Below are positions 47,368-56,889 of a stretch of DNA of 64,000 nucleotides, piece after piece. The position numbers and the translations under genes are program-made. Within the stretch, counting starts at the first letter, position 1; the number at the start of each line of letters is the position of its first letter. The notes beneath the pieces were generated by a model, which saw only the letters and a list, made by a program, of their open reading frames with translations, searched no databases and had not been told where the DNA came from. The stretch covers positions 62,001 to 126,000 of the forward strand of contig PDSF01000031.1 in NCBI GenBank assembly GCA_002748355.1. The letters are read 5' to 3'. Origin of the DNA: Planctomycetota bacterium. Lineage in GTDB: Bacteria > Planctomycetota > UBA1135 > GCA-002748355.

Positions 47368-48138
47368 TCAGCCCAGCAGCTGGCGAAGCGCGTGATAGCC
47401 ATGGATCAGGTTCGGACCGGGGCGCCCGAGCCAGGCTTCGCTCACGCAGTGGACCGCTCCCCTCCTTACCGCTGGCACTTCGGCCAGAGCAAGATCCTCC
47501 AGCACGAGTTCAGGCCGGTACTTCGCCGCGGGTACCCCGCACCAAGAGATCACGAAGTGCTCGGGGGCCAGGGCGCAGATCTGCTCAGCAGATAGGGGAG
47601 CACTCTCCTTCTGACAGTCCTCGTTGGCGTTTCGCCCACCAGCAAGCTCGATCAAATCGTGAACCCAGGAGCGGCGACCGGCCCCGATCACCGGACTCGG
47701 CCACCACGAAACCAGCAGCGAAGGGCGATCCTTCTCACTGCGCTCCACGGCAGGCATCGCCTGCTGCATCTCCTGCACAAGCCGCTCACCGCGCTCCTCC
47801 ACCGCCAGCAGGCCAGCCACTTGGCGGATATCCGCGTAGACATCGGCAAGCGAGACCGGCTGCGTCACGACGAACGGCAAACCCTTGGCCTCAAGCCGGG
47901 CCACGACCTTTTCGTGCCCCGGCACCGTCAAGGATGCCAGTACGAGATCGGGATCGAGGGCGGCCACCTTCTCGGGATCCACACCAAGATCACGCCCAAC
48001 GCGAGGCAAGGAGGCAACGAGCTCTGCTGGCTGATCACTGTCGGCATCGCAGCCGACGATGCGATCCCCGCAGCCCAAAGCCGCGACGATCTCGGTATGC
48101 GAGCAGGTCAGTGTGACAACACGCTCTGCGCCAGCCAT
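47368..48138 (-). CDS. BtuF-like cobalamin-binding protein without signal peptide
   Basis: A 256-residue helical-backbone periplasmic-binding-protein fold (BtuF/FhuD type): RVVTLTCSHTEIVAALGCGDRIVG at the N-terminus, then PRVGRDLGVDPEKVAALDPDLVLA, a VSLADVYADIRQVAGLL helix, SPVIGAGRRSWVHDLIELAGG and LAEVPAVRRGAVHCV. A strong GAGGGAGG stands before the ATG, and no signal peptide precedes the fold, so it appears cytoplasmic. It starts 13 bp after icmF, the B12-dependent mutase gene. Cobalamin as ligand is inferred from this neighbour and the family. A role in holding or loading B12 for the mutase is more likely than transport, as no BtuCD genes are present. Confidence 0.8.
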   Translation of the reverse strand: MAGAERVVTLTCSHTEIVAALGCGDRIVGCDADSDQPAELVASLPRVGRDLGVDPEKVAALDPDLVLASLTVPGHEKVVARLEAKGLPFVVTQPVSLADVYADIRQVAGLLAVEERGERLVQEMQQAMPAVERSEKDRPSLLVSWWPSPVIGAGRRSWVHDLIELAGGRNANEDCQKESAPLSAEQICALAPEHFVISWCGVPAAKYRPELVLEDLALAEVPAVRRGAVHCVSEAWLGRPGPNLIHGYHALRQLLG

Positions 48139-48151
48139 GCCAGCCTCCCTC

Positions 48152-51100
48152 TCACATGTTGCGGCGGTATTGCCCGCCGACTTCGTAGAGAGCCTGCGAG
48201 ATCTGTCCCAGAGAGCAGACCTTGCACGCCTCCATCAGTTGCTCGAAGAGGTTCCTCCCATGCACGGCAGCGTCGCGAAGCTGCGCCAGCTTCTCTTCAG
48301 CCGCCAGCTCGTTGGCCTGCTGCATGGTCCGTAGGGCGTTAATCTGGAAGCGCTTCTCTTCCTCAGTCGAGCGGATGACCTCCTCAGGCTGCATAAAGGG
48401 CGAACCCTCGGCAGACAAGAAGGTGTTGACGCCGATCACCGGCAGCTCGCCCGACTCCTTGCGCGTCTCGTAGTAGAGAGATTCCTCTTGGATCTTGCCG
48501 CGCTGGTACATCGTCTCCATTGCCCCGAGCACGCCGCCGCGCTCGGTGATGCGGTCGAACTCGGTCAGCACGGCTTCTTCGACCAGGTCGGTCAGCTCCT
48601 CGATGACGAAGGCGCCCTGCAAGGGGTTCTCGTTCTTCGCCAAGCCCAGCTCGCGGTTGATGATCAACTGGATCGCGATCGCGCGGCGCACCGACTCTTC
48701 GGTCGGAGTGGTGATAGCCTCGTCGTAGGCGTTGGTGTGCAGCGAGTTGCAGTTGTCGTAGATCGCATAGAGCGCCTGCAAGGTCGTGCGGATGTCGTTG
48801 AAGGCAATCTCTTGGGCGTGCAGCGAGCGGCCCGAGGTTTGGATGTGGTACTTGAGCTTCTGGCTACGTTCGTTGCCGCCGTAGTTGTTCTTGATCGCCT
48901 TGGCCCAGATACGCCGCGCGACGCGGCCGATCACCGAGTATTCGGGATCGAGACCGTTGCTGAAGAAGAAGGACAGGTGCGGTGCGAAGCTGTCGATCTG
49001 CATCCCGCGCGAGAGGTAGTACTCGACGAAGGTAAAGCCGTTGGCCAGCGTGAAGGCCAGTTGGGTGATCGGGTTCGCCCCCGCCTCGGCGATGTGGTAG
49101 CCGCTGATCGAGACCGAGTAGAAGTTGCGCACCCCGGTGTCGACAAAATACTGCTGGATGTCCCCCATCGTCTTGAGGGCGAACTCGATCGAGAAGATGC
49201 AGGTGTTCTGCGCCTGGTCTTCCTTGAGGATGTCGGCCTGCACGGTGCCGCGCACCGCGCGCAGAGCCCTGTCCTTGATCTCGGCGTAGGCCTTGGCCGG
49301 CAGCAAGTCGGCGCCACTGAGGCCGAGGAGCATCAGGCCCAGGCCATCGTTGCCCTCGGGAAGCTCACCCTGGTAGCAGGGCCGCTCCAGCCCCTTGCTG
49401 TCGAACTTGGCCGCGAGCGCCGCTTCGACCTTTGACTCCAGTCCATGCTCCTTGATGTAGAGCTCGCATTGCTGGTCGATGGCGGCGTTGAGGAAGAAGC
49501 CAAGCAGGATCGGCGCCGGGCCGTTGATGGTCATCGACACCGAGGTCTTCGGGTCGCAGAGATCGAAGCCGCTGTAGAGCTTCTTCGCATCGTCCAGGGT
49601 GCAGATCGCCACGCCGGCGTTGCCGACCTTGCCGTAGATGTCCGGGCGCTCGTCAGGATCCTCTCCGTAGAGCGTAACCGAGTCGAAGGCCGTCGACAGG
49701 CGCTTGGCCGGCATCCCAACACTGACGTAATGGAAGCGGCGGTTGGTGCGCTCGGGGCCGCCTTCGCCCGCAAACATGCGGGTAGGATCCTCTCCCTCGC
49801 GCTTGAACGGGAAGACCCCAGCGGTGTAGGGGAAGTCGCCGGGCACGTTCTCGCGCAGCAGCCACTTCAGGATGTCGCCGTCGTCGCGATACTTGGGCAG
49901 CGCGATCTTGGGGATCCTCGTGTTGCTCAGCGACTCGTGGTAGTTCGCGATGCGGATCTCCTTATCGCGAATCTGGAACACGAAGTCCTCGGCGCTGTAT
50001 CTCTCCGCCTTGGCCGGCCAGTCTTCGAGCGCCTTACGCGCCCCGCCGTCGAGCTGCAGCTCGAGTTCATGCAGCTTGTCCGCGAGCGTCTTGCGCACGA
50101 CGGCGTCACAGTCTTGGCCTAGCTCTTCGATCGTGCCGCGCAGACGGTAGATCTTGGCGGCGATATCGCTCTGCTTGTCCACCCATTCGTCGTAGGCACG
50201 CCCCTGCTCGCTGATCTCCGACAGGTAGCGGGTGCGCTGCGGCGGGATCACATAGACCTTGTCCTCCTCATCGGTCGGCAGATCGAGCGTCGACTTGAAC
50301 TCCGCACGCCCGCTCTTCTCCGCGATCTTGGCGAGGATGGCCTGGTAGGCCTTATTGGTCCCCGGATCGTTGAACTGACTGGCAATGGTCCCGAAGACCG
50401 GGACCTCCTCATCGGCCGTGTCGAAGAACTTGTGGTTGCGCTTGTACTGCTTGCGAACGTCACGGAGGGCATCGAGGGCGCCGCGCTTGTCGAACTTGTT
50501 GATGATGATGAGATCGGCGAAGTCGAGCATGTCGATCTTCTCAAGCTGCGTCGCCGCCCCGTATTCCGCCGTCATGGCGTAGAGCGAAACGTCGCTGTGC
50601 TCGGTGATCTCAGTGTCCGACTGACCGATGCCCGAGGTCTCTAGCAGCACCAGGTCATAGCCCGCGGCCTTGACGATCTGCACGGCATCGGCAACGTGCG
50701 GCGACAAGGCGAGGTTGGCCTGGCGCGTCGCCAACGAACGCATGTAGCAGCGCTCATGGTGGATGGCGTTCATCCGGATGCGGTCGCCCAGTAGCGCGCC
50801 GCCGGTTCTCCGCTTCGAAGGGTCGACCGAGATCACCGCGATGCGCTTGTCCTGGTGATCGAGGAGGAAACGCCGCACGAACTCATCGACGAAGGAGCTC
50901 TTACCGGAACCACCCGTGCCGGTGATGCCGAGCACCGGCGCCTCGCTCTGCTTCGCCTTCGCCCGCAGCGTCGTTAAGACCTTGCCGAGTTGCTCCGGAT
51001 CGTTCTCGGCAGCGGAGATGAGGCGGGAGATATCTCCCTTGTCGGCAGGGGTCAGCTTGGCCGGATCGATCGCTTTTGCGTCCTTGCCGTTGGCAAAGTC

Positions 51101-51565
51101 CGAACGCTCAAGCATGTCGTCGATCATTCCCTGCAGGCCGAGCTTGCGGCCATCGTCAGGCGAATAGAGGCGGGTGACCCCATAGGCCATCAGCTCCTCG
51201 ATCTCGCTCGGCAGGATGACACCGCCACCGCCGCCGAAGATGCAGACCTGCTCAGCACCACGCTCGACGAGTAGATCGCGGATGTAGCGAAAGAACTCGT
51301 TGTGCCCCCCCTGATAGGAGGTGATGGCGATGGCTTGCGCATCCTCTTCAATCGCGCAATCGACGATCTCCTGAGCCGAGCGGTTGTGCCCGAGATGGAT
51401 CACCTCGACACCACTGCTCTGCAGGATGCGACGCATGATGTTGATGGACGCATCGTGCCCATCAAAAAGCGAAGTCGCCGTGACGAAGCGCAGCTTGTGC
51501 TTCGGCTGATAGGGGAAGGGCTTCGCTGAGCTAGCAGTGCTGCTTTGGGTATCGAGATCGGTCAT
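48152..51565 (-). CDS. icmF: Fused isobutyryl-CoA mutase with G-protein chaperone domain
   Basis: A 1137-residue fusion with the IcmF order: B12-binding domain (about 25-155, [15 protein letters not shown] with the cobalt-ligand His, SYQGGH, GGGGG), MeaI-type GTPase chaperone (about 210-440, P-loop [13 protein letters not shown]), and the CoA-mutase barrel (about 540-1137). Substrate-determining positions read [10 protein letters not shown] and [10 protein letters not shown], with Phe and Gln where methylmalonyl-CoA mutase has Tyr and Arg, the known IcmF signature. It interconverts isobutyryl-CoA and n-butyryl-CoA; the G domain guards cofactor loading. The ATG at 51565 has GGAG about nine bases upstream. 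The signal-less BtuF-like gene follows. It probably serves valine or branched-acid breakdown, to which ilvE in this window may feed. Confidence 0.93.
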   Translation of the reverse strand: MTDLDTQSSTASSAKPFPYQPKHKLRFVTATSLFDGHDASINIMRRILQSSGVEVIHLGHNRSAQEIVDCAIEEDAQAIAITSYQGGHNEFFRYIRDLLVERGAEQVCIFGGGGGVILPSEIEELMAYGVTRLYSPDDGRKLGLQGMIDDMLERSDFANGKDAKAIDPAKLTPADKGDISRLISAAENDPEQLGKVLTTLRAKAKQSEAPVLGITGTGGSGKSSFVDEFVRRFLLDHQDKRIAVISVDPSKRRTGGALLGDRIRMNAIHHERCYMRSLATRQANLALSPHVADAVQIVKAAGYDLVLLETSGIGQSDTEITEHSDVSLYAMTAEYGAATQLEKIDMLDFADLIIINKFDKRGALDALRDVRKQYKRNHKFFDTADEEVPVFGTIASQFNDPGTNKAYQAILAKIAEKSGRAEFKSTLDLPTDEEDKVYVIPPQRTRYLSEISEQGRAYDEWVDKQSDIAAKIYRLRGTIEELGQDCDAVVRKTLADKLHELELQLDGGARKALEDWPAKAERYSAEDFVFQIRDKEIRIANYHESLSNTRIPKIALPKYRDDGDILKWLLRENVPGDFPYTAGVFPFKREGEDPTRMFAGEGGPERTNRRFHYVSVGMPAKRLSTAFDSVTLYGEDPDERPDIYGKVGNAGVAICTLDDAKKLYSGFDLCDPKTSVSMTINGPAPILLGFFLNAAIDQQCELYIKEHGLESKVEAALAAKFDSKGLERPCYQGELPEGNDGLGLMLLGLSGADLLPAKAYAEIKDRALRAVRGTVQADILKEDQAQNTCIFSIEFALKTMGDIQQYFVDTGVRNFYSVSISGYHIAEAGANPITQLAFTLANGFTFVEYYLSRGMQIDSFAPHLSFFFSNGLDPEYSVIGRVARRIWAKAIKNNYGGNERSQKLKYHIQTSGRSLHAQEIAFNDIRTTLQALYAIYDNCNSLHTNAYDEAITTPTEESVRRAIAIQLIINRELGLAKNENPLQGAFVIEELTDLVEEAVLTEFDRITERGGVLGAMETMYQRGKIQEESLYYETRKESGELPVIGVNTFLSAEGSPFMQPEEVIRSTEEEKRFQINALRTMQQANELAAEEKLAQLRDAAVHGRNLFEQLMEACKVCSLGQISQALYEVGGQYRRNM

Positions 51566-51607
51566 GGCGAGGGCTCCGTGTTCCGGGGGAGCGATGGTAA
51601 CGAAAAA

Positions 51608-51656
51608 CTGGTGCCGCCGCGGCTCCCTGCGCGCAGGGGAGCCGCGGCGGCACCAG
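51608..51656. terminator. 20-bp hairpin between rpsT and icmF
   Basis: CTGGTGCCGCCGCGGCTCCC (51608-51627) pairs perfectly with 51637-51656; the centre TGCGCGCA is itself palindromic. It lies about 120 bp after rpsT and 43 bp before the icmF start (minus strand). There is no T-run, so it is either the rpsT terminator or a structured leader of icmF. Confidence 0.6.
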
Positions 51657-51672
51657 ATTCGCGGGGAGGGGC

Positions 51673-51744
51673 ACAAGGTATCTCAGGGACACGGAGTCTC
51701 TCAGGGACTCACGCTCTCCCAGGAACACAAGGTCTCTCACCGAG
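51673..51744. repeat. 18-bp imperfect tandem repeat (about 4 copies)
   Basis: The core TCTCAGGGA recurs at 51681 and 51699, and in degenerate form at 51717 and 51735, always 18 bp apart. It sits directly downstream of rpsT, next to the long hairpin. No protein use is likely on either strand. Confidence 0.7.
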
Positions 51745-51774
51745 CAGGTGTAATGCGATCCAGCGGGTCGGCGC

Positions 51775-52038
51775 TCAGCCGAGCGCCTTGACGCGGCGCG
51801 CCAGCAGCGACTTCTTGCGCGCAGCGGTATTGCGGTGGATGCAGTTGGCCTTTGCGGCCTTGTCGATGCGCTTGTAGCAGATCGGCAGCAGCGACTCAGC
51901 CGTCGCCTTGTCGCCCGCAGTCACGGCTTCGTTCAGCTTGCGGACGTAGGTCCGCATCATCGACTTCTTCATCTGGTTGGTCAGGCGGCGCCGTGCGTCG
52001 GTGCGCAGGCGCTTCTCAGCGCTCTTCGTGTTGGGCAT
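51775..52038 (-). CDS. rpsT: 30S ribosomal protein S20
   Basis: An 87-residue basic protein with the S20 start MPNTKSAEKRLRTDARRRL and the C-terminal IHRNTAARKKSLLARRVK. It binds 16S rRNA early in small-subunit assembly. Length and motif order are standard. No Shine-Dalgarno sequence is evident, and S20 is often autoregulated at translation. It is flanked upstream by the TPR gene (66 bp) and downstream by a hairpin and tandem repeats. Confidence 0.96.
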   Translation of the reverse strand: MPNTKSAEKRLRTDARRRLTNQMKKSMMRTYVRKLNEAVTAGDKATAESLLPICYKRIDKAAKANCIHRNTAARKKSLLARRVKALG

Positions 52039-52104
52039 AGCTCTAGGACTCTTAGATCAATCTCGTGACTCTGGCGCGAGAGCGGGCTCGCTCGCCTGGT
52101 GGGT

Positions 52105-53466
52105 TCACCCGACCAGCGACTGCATTCGCTCGCTCACGTCCTTGTATTGGATGTCGACTTCCAGGATGCGGCCGAAGTGCGCGCGGGCGTCCTCGGTGCG
52201 TCCTTCCTCAGCGGCCAAAAGGCCGAGTTCGTAGTTAAGGTCAAGGCTCAGCTCGGAGTCTTGGCCAGCGCTGTCCAGCGCCTTCTGCAGCTGCGAACGC
52301 GCCAAGTCGCCAAGCCCCTTGCGGCGGAAGGCCTGCCCCAAGAGGGTCATGGCTCGCACCTGGTAGCGAGGGTCCTTGACCGCCTTCTGCAGCTCAGCAA
52401 TCGCGTCATCGAGCTGTTCGGCCTCAATCAAATGCTCCCCGAGGGCAAAGCGCAGCGCCAGGTCGGTCGGATGCAGAGCCACGCGCTTGCGCTCCTCTTC
52501 AATCCGTACCTGGAGCACCTGTTTCTTCACCCGCTCTTCGCCGTCGCTGTCGCCGAGTCGGCGCGCCTTCTCCAGCCCCTTGTCGAGCTGGCGGATGCGT
52601 AGGTCGCCAACCAGGACCAGTAGCTTGAAGTCGTCGGGCTCCTCAAGACGCAGGGGCTCAAGGCAATCCAGAGCGCCTTCGATATCCCCAGCGTTGGCGC
52701 GAAGCTCTCCAACCTGGCGCAGCAGCGCGGAGTCCTTGGGATTCTGCTGCAATTGCTCTTCGAGGCTGCCGAGCTCGGCACCGATCTCATCCTTGGAGCG
52801 GTGCAGTCGCTGCTCTTGCTCGAGCTTCTGCTGCTGCTGCCGATCCTTGAGCAAGTCGCGGCTCGACTCCGCACGCTCGAAACCCGTCTCGGCCAGCACG
52901 CCTTCGGCCGCGAGGTTCTTGCGCGCGCGCAGAGCTTCCTGGTCGCGCGGGTTGAGCCCAAGCGCCTGCTCGTAGCACTCGAAGGCCTCGGGGAGGCGCT
53001 TCAGCTCCCGCGCCAGGGCGCCGGCGTTGCGCCAAGCATCACAGGCGGCTTCGACCCGGCTACTGGCCTTGCCCTCCGCCGAGACGCGTTCGCCAAAGTG
53101 GCGGTAGACGACGTAGGCGGACTTGAACCAGCCGCCCTTCGCCAGCGCCTCGCCGAGCGCGAGGTTGGGCCCGGTGGCCCCGGGCGCCAGTGCGAGGAAG
53201 CTCTCTAGGTTCTTGGCACGGGCGGCGTAGGACTTGCTCAGCTTGGCGATCCAAGCACTCAGCAGGAGGAGCGAGCCCTGCACGTAGGCGAGGCCGCCGC
53301 CCTTCTTGTTCTCGAACTTGCCATCGAGCGCCTCGCGCAGACCGCGTCGCGCATCTTCCTGGTCTGGATCCAAGCCCAAGATCTGCTGGTACAGACCGAT
53401 AGCGAGCGGGTAATTGCGCCGCCGCTTCGCTTCGTCTGCTTTTTCCAGGTGCTTGGAGAGGTCCAT
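52105..53466 (-). CDS. TPR-repeat protein with central coiled coil
   Basis: 453 residues with no signal peptide, so probably cytoplasmic. TPR-like helix pairs occur at both ends: YPLAIGLYQQILGLDPDQEDAR (near 20), ALARELKRLPEAFECYEQALGLNPRDQEA (near 150-180), DDAIAELQKAVKDPRYQVRA (near 370) and ARSQLQKALDSAGQDSELSLDL (near 400). A Gln/Glu-rich coiled coil lies at about 205-245. TPRs mediate protein contacts; no enzyme domain is present. It lies just upstream of rpsT and is divergent from def. Confidence 0.82.
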   Translation of the reverse strand: MDLSKHLEKADEAKRRRNYPLAIGLYQQILGLDPDQEDARRGLREALDGKFENKKGGGLAYVQGSLLLLSAWIAKLSKSYAARAKNLESFLALAPGATGPNLALGEALAKGGWFKSAYVVYRHFGERVSAEGKASSRVEAACDAWRNAGALARELKRLPEAFECYEQALGLNPRDQEALRARKNLAAEGVLAETGFERAESSRDLLKDRQQQQKLEQEQRLHRSKDEIGAELGSLEEQLQQNPKDSALLRQVGELRANAGDIEGALDCLEPLRLEEPDDFKLLVLVGDLRIRQLDKGLEKARRLGDSDGEERVKKQVLQVRIEEERKRVALHPTDLALRFALGEHLIEAEQLDDAIAELQKAVKDPRYQVRAMTLLGQAFRRKGLGDLARSQLQKALDSAGQDSELSLDLNYELGLLAAEEGRTEDARAHFGRILEVDIQYKDVSERMQSLVG

Positions 53467-53657
53467 CAGACTCGTGGATCCGGGCTTGGCCAGTACGCGG
53501 TGAACCCGGCATCCTGGCGGAAAGGGCGGAATACGCTAGCGAGCCCCTATCAGAGCCGCAAGCAGTTAGCAGCCTAGCTCTGGCCCGGAACCAGGTCTTG
53601 CACTACCCTGCTTCCCCAAAAAATCCGGCGCCAGCCCCATCGCCCGAGAGAGCCCCG

Positions 53658-54200
53658 ATGCAGATCGTCCTTTACCCCGACCCCATCCTCCGCAAAAAGG
53701 CGGAACGCATCAGCGACCCGGGCGACGACTGGGTCAAGACCGGCCAGGAGATGCTGAAGCTGATGTATGAGACCGGTGGCGTCGGCCTCGCGGCGCCGCA
53801 GGTCGGCATCTCCAAGAGCATCCTGGTCCTCAATCCGGCCGGTGATCCCCAAGAGAAGGATCAGGAGCTGATCCTGCTCAACCCCGAGATCGTGCGGAGA
53901 AAGGGCAAGGAATGGGGCATGGAGGGCTGCCTCTCCTTCCCAGGCGTCCAGGGCGAGGTGCAGCGGGCCGTGAAAATCCTCGTCCGGGCGATGACGCCGG
54001 AGGGCGAGGAGATCGAGTTCCCGGCCTCGGAGTTTTTGGCCCGGGTCATCCAGCATGAGATGGACCATCTCAACGGCATCGTCTTCATCGACCGCTTCAG
54101 CCCCGCGGACCGGATCAAGATGAAGATCCCGATCGAGGAGCTAGAGGCCCGCTTTGCCCGGCGCCAGCGCGAAAGCGGCAGCGAGCCCACAGGCTCATGA
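53658..54200 (+). CDS. def: Peptide deformylase
   Basis: A 180-residue iron/zinc hydrolase that removes the formyl group from nascent N-terminal methionine. The ATG at 53658 gives the family start MQIVLYPDPILRKKAE; the upstream extension is rejected. All three motifs are intact: GVGLAAPQVG, EGCLSFPG (metal Cys) and QHEMDHLNG (HExxH). Its stop overlaps the ribF start (ATGA). Confidence 0.96.
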   Translation: MQIVLYPDPILRKKAERISDPGDDWVKTGQEMLKLMYETGGVGLAAPQVGISKSILVLNPAGDPQEKDQELILLNPEIVRRKGKEWGMEGCLSFPGVQGEVQRAVKILVRAMTPEGEEIEFPASEFLARVIQHEMDHLNGIVFIDRFSPADRIKMKIPIEELEARFARRQRESGSEPTGS

Positions 54201-55153
54201 TCGACAGCGAGGAGGAGGGGGAGAAGCTCAGCGCCGGGCTGCCCGAGCCCGGAAGCTATCCCGGCCCCAATGCCGTCACCCTCGGCGTCTTCGATGGTGT
54301 GCACCTGGGCCATCAGAGCCTGATCCAGCACACCCGTCGCTTGGCCGCCGAAATCGGTGGGCGCGCCATCGTCCTGAGCTTCCTCGAACACCCCGACGCC
54401 CTTCTGAGTGGCAGCGCGCCCATGCCCCTGCAGCGAGCCCAGGAGCGCATCCGCAGGCTGGAGGCCCTCGGCATCGACGCCGTCGTGCGCATCCCCTTCA
54501 ACGAGAGCATCCGCACGATGAGCGCCGCGGAGTTCGGCGAGCGGGTCCTGCGCCAGGCCCTGGGCTGCGAGGCCCTGGTCCTCGGCTTCGATTCGGCGAT
54601 TTGCCACGACCGCGAAGGCACGGTCGAGCGCTTTGCCGAACTCGGCTTCCGTGCCGAACGTAGCCAAGCCGTCACCCTCCCCGACGGCGAAACCGTATCC
54701 TCGAGCCGCATCCGCATCGCCTTGGCCAGCGGACAGGTCGAACGTGCCGCCGAGATGCTTGGCCGCGCCTTCTCCCTCACGAGCCAAGTCCTGAGCGGCG
54801 AACGCCGCGGCCGCGAGCTCGGCTTCCCGACCGCCAACTTCAGCCCCAGCGGCGTAGCCCTACCCCAATTCGGCGTCTACGCCGTGCGCACCCACATCGG
54901 CGACGTCTGGATGCCCGGCGTCGCCAACCTCGGCGTGCGCCCCAGCTTCGGCGACGGCCTCGAACCCCTACTCGAAGTCCATGTCATGGACTTCCAAGGC
55001 GATCTCTACGGCCGCGAACTCGAAATCGCCTTCCTCGCCCGCCTCCGCGACGAAGAACGCTTCGCCGGCCCCACCGCCCTCAAGGCCCAAATCAAGCGCG
55101 ACCGCGAACAAGCCAAGAGCGCCCTCGCCGCCAGCCAAATCCCCCTCCCCTGA
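54197..55153 (+). CDS. ribF: Bifunctional riboflavin kinase/FAD synthetase
   Basis: 318 residues. The N-terminal nucleotidyltransferase domain has TLGVFDGVHLGH and SSSRIR (about 1-185), which adenylates FMN to FAD. The C-terminal flavokinase domain has RGRELGFPTANF, YAVRTHIGD, GVANLGVRPSFG and a LEVHVMDF..DLYGRELEI segment, which phosphorylates riboflavin. Both active domains are complete. It is coupled to def by an ATGA overlap. No FMN riboswitch is seen before the unit. Confidence 0.96.
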   Translation: MIDSEEEGEKLSAGLPEPGSYPGPNAVTLGVFDGVHLGHQSLIQHTRRLAAEIGGRAIVLSFLEHPDALLSGSAPMPLQRAQERIRRLEALGIDAVVRIPFNESIRTMSAAEFGERVLRQALGCEALVLGFDSAICHDREGTVERFAELGFRAERSQAVTLPDGETVSSSRIRIALASGQVERAAEMLGRAFSLTSQVLSGERRGRELGFPTANFSPSGVALPQFGVYAVRTHIGDVWMPGVANLGVRPSFGDGLEPLLEVHVMDFQGDLYGRELEIAFLARLRDEERFAGPTALKAQIKRDREQAKSALAASQIPLP

Positions 55154-55236
55154 GCCCTGCGGATCTCCAGCCGAAGGCTTGACCACCCCGAACACCCTCA
55201 CTAGCATCTCCGCCCTTCCTCACCCCGAGGCAGCGC

Positions 55237-55312
55237 GGGCAGGTAGCTCAGTTGGTAGAGCACAGCACTGAAAATGCTGGGGTCGCCGGTTCAAATCCGG
55301 CCCTGCCCACCA
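55237..55312 (+). tRNA. tRNA-Phe (anticodon GAA)
   Basis: A full cloverleaf: acceptor GGGCAGG with CCTGCCC (55302-55308), D stem GCTC/GAGC, anticodon stem CAGCA/TGCTG with loop CTGAAAA (anticodon GAA at 55270-55272), T stem GCCGG/CCGGC with loop TTCAAAT, discriminator A and an encoded CCA (55310-55312). It is isolated, after ribF. No integrase and no repeated 3' end (attachment site) is seen nearby. Confidence 0.97.
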
Positions 55313-55346
55313 CCCACATTCTCGTGTGGCCTCCCTCTCGTGGATG

Positions 55347-55418
55347 GCGCCCTTAGTGCGCTTGGCGCCCTTAGTGCGCTTGGTGCCCTTAGTGCGCTTG
55401 GTCCCCTTAGTGCGGTAG
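55347..55418. repeat. 18-bp tandem repeat (4 copies) after tRNA-Phe
   Basis: Four units of GCGCCCTTAGTGCGCTTG, the first two identical and the others with one to a few changes, start 34 bp after the tRNA. It resembles the short minisatellites (CACTAAGG-type on the minus strand) scattered in many planctomycete and proteobacterial intergenic regions. It is not a CRISPR: there are no spacers. Confidence 0.9.
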
Positions 55419-55550
55419 AGGAAGCAGGCGATCCGAATCGGGAGCCCGAAGCGGCGCGTCAACCTTGAGGATTTGCTGAGGCAGCCCTCCCAAGACACGC
55501 GAAGCGCCCCCCAGGGGGAACCCTAGCCCCCGGGACCGCTGGCGCCTGGC

Positions 55551-56591
55551 TCAGCCGGCGAAGGAGCCGAGGAGTTCGGTGATGCGGTTGTCGCCGCTGC
55601 GGCTGTAGACGCGCATGAGGCCGCCTTCGTAGGGCTGGCCGCTCTCGAGCTGGTCGAGCATTTGCTTGGCGACTTCTTCGGGGCTGAGGACGACGTCGAG
55701 CTGGGCCAGGACTTCGGCGGCGCGGGTGATGAGCTCGGGTCGCGGATGGATCTTGCCGTCCTCGTCGCGGACGTTGGAGTAGACCATGTACCACTTGGAG
55801 AACTTGGCCAGCTCGGGATCGGAGTCCATCTTGCGGCGCAGGCGGGCGAAGTCGGGTGCCTCCACCAGCTCTGGGCCGAGCAGGCCGGCAAAGATCTCTG
55901 CCGAAGTCGCTCCCGGCTGGACCCCGGCCAGCTCGGTCACCTTGGAATGAAGAGGATGCTCCGGCTTGCCGAAGACCTGGGCGGCCCCGAGTAGCAGCAT
56001 CGCGAAGATCGACTCGTGGCGGGTCATCGGCGTATCGATGGCGCCGGGGGCGACGGCGAAGCCACGCACCGAGAGGGTGTCGCTAGCTTCTTCGGTAGCG
56101 ATGCGCAGGGCCTCTTGCTTGGTGGCCTTGTATTCCTCGTCGCCCTTCACCGCGATGTCTTCGGCAGCAACGATGGAGCTGAGGCTGACGAAGAGCCCCT
56201 TCTCCTCCTCGATCTCCTTGGCGAAGGCCCACAGAAGGTTGAGCGTGCCCCCCTCATTGATGTCCTTCATCAGCTTGACCTGCTCTGGATCGCCGCGGCG
56301 GCTGATGCCAGCGGAGGCCACCACGCTCAGGGTCGGAACCACGCCCACGTTGTGGTCGCGAAAAAACTGGAGGGCATGGTTGTGGAAGCTCTCCATAGAA
56401 GGCACATCGCGCACATCCGCCTGGACGTAGACCGCGTGGTCGTGCAGCAGCCCCGGCGGGACCAAGGCGATCGGCACGATGTCGCAGAAGGCGACGAGCC
56501 AGCCGCGGCTCAGAGCGTCCCGAACGCAGGCGGCGCCGATTCCGCTGGCGCCACCGGTGATGACAAGGGCGTGTTGATAAGGACTAGACAT
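55551..56591 (-). CDS. Short-chain dehydrogenase/reductase with long C-terminus
   Basis: A 346-residue NAD(P)-dependent oxidoreductase. The Rossmann motif is ITGGASGIGAA; catalytic residues are Ser in VSLSSIVAA and the YxxxK in EEYKATKQEAL. After the usual SDR core (about 240 residues) an extra about 100 residues follow, containing RPELITRAAEVLAQL and ending in a GLMRVYSRSGDNR segment. Substrate is unknown. The start at 56591 lacks a Shine-Dalgarno sequence. It is divergent from the hemerythrin-like gene. Confidence 0.82.
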   Translation of the reverse strand: MSSPYQHALVITGGASGIGAACVRDALSRGWLVAFCDIVPIALVPPGLLHDHAVYVQADVRDVPSMESFHNHALQFFRDHNVGVVPTLSVVASAGISRRGDPEQVKLMKDINEGGTLNLLWAFAKEIEEEKGLFVSLSSIVAAEDIAVKGDEEYKATKQEALRIATEEASDTLSVRGFAVAPGAIDTPMTRHESIFAMLLLGAAQVFGKPEHPLHSKVTELAGVQPGATSAEIFAGLLGPELVEAPDFARLRRKMDSDPELAKFSKWYMVYSNVRDEDGKIHPRPELITRAAEVLAQLDVVLSPEEVAKQMLDQLESGQPYEGGLMRVYSRSGDNRITELLGSFAG

Positions 56592-56889
56592 CGAGGAGAC
56601 CGATTGGATTCCAGTAGCTGCCTGCTCGCGACGAACGAGGCGCACTTGGCCTCGGATGGGGAAAAGAAGTCAGCGAGCATCCACCCCGGCCCGATTCAAT
56701 CTCTGCCCTCGGGCGTGGTCAAGTTTGGAGGAACATCCTAGCCGCGAGGAGAAGGCTCGACGGCCGCATGCCTGGGCCAGCTCGACGATGCTCGCCCCCC
56801 CGCATATGATCCGCGCCCTTCTTTCTGACCCACAGTCGGATCCAGCCCTCTCTCCGGAGCCGGCCCCCGACACTCCCATGGAGCCAGCC

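Noticed and set aside
48488..49435. 315-codon plus-strand frame inside icmF
   Set aside because: Antisense shadow of the mutase domain with no recognisable motif.
51566..51774. Cobalamin riboswitch before icmF
   Set aside because: No B12-box-like sequence was recognised; the region is filled by a simple hairpin and tandem repeats.
55347..55418. CRISPR-like repeat array
   Set aside because: Repeats are directly adjacent without spacers and no cas genes are present.
55237..55550. Integrated element at tRNA-Phe
   Set aside because: No integrase, no second copy of the tRNA 3' end, and flanking genes are housekeeping.
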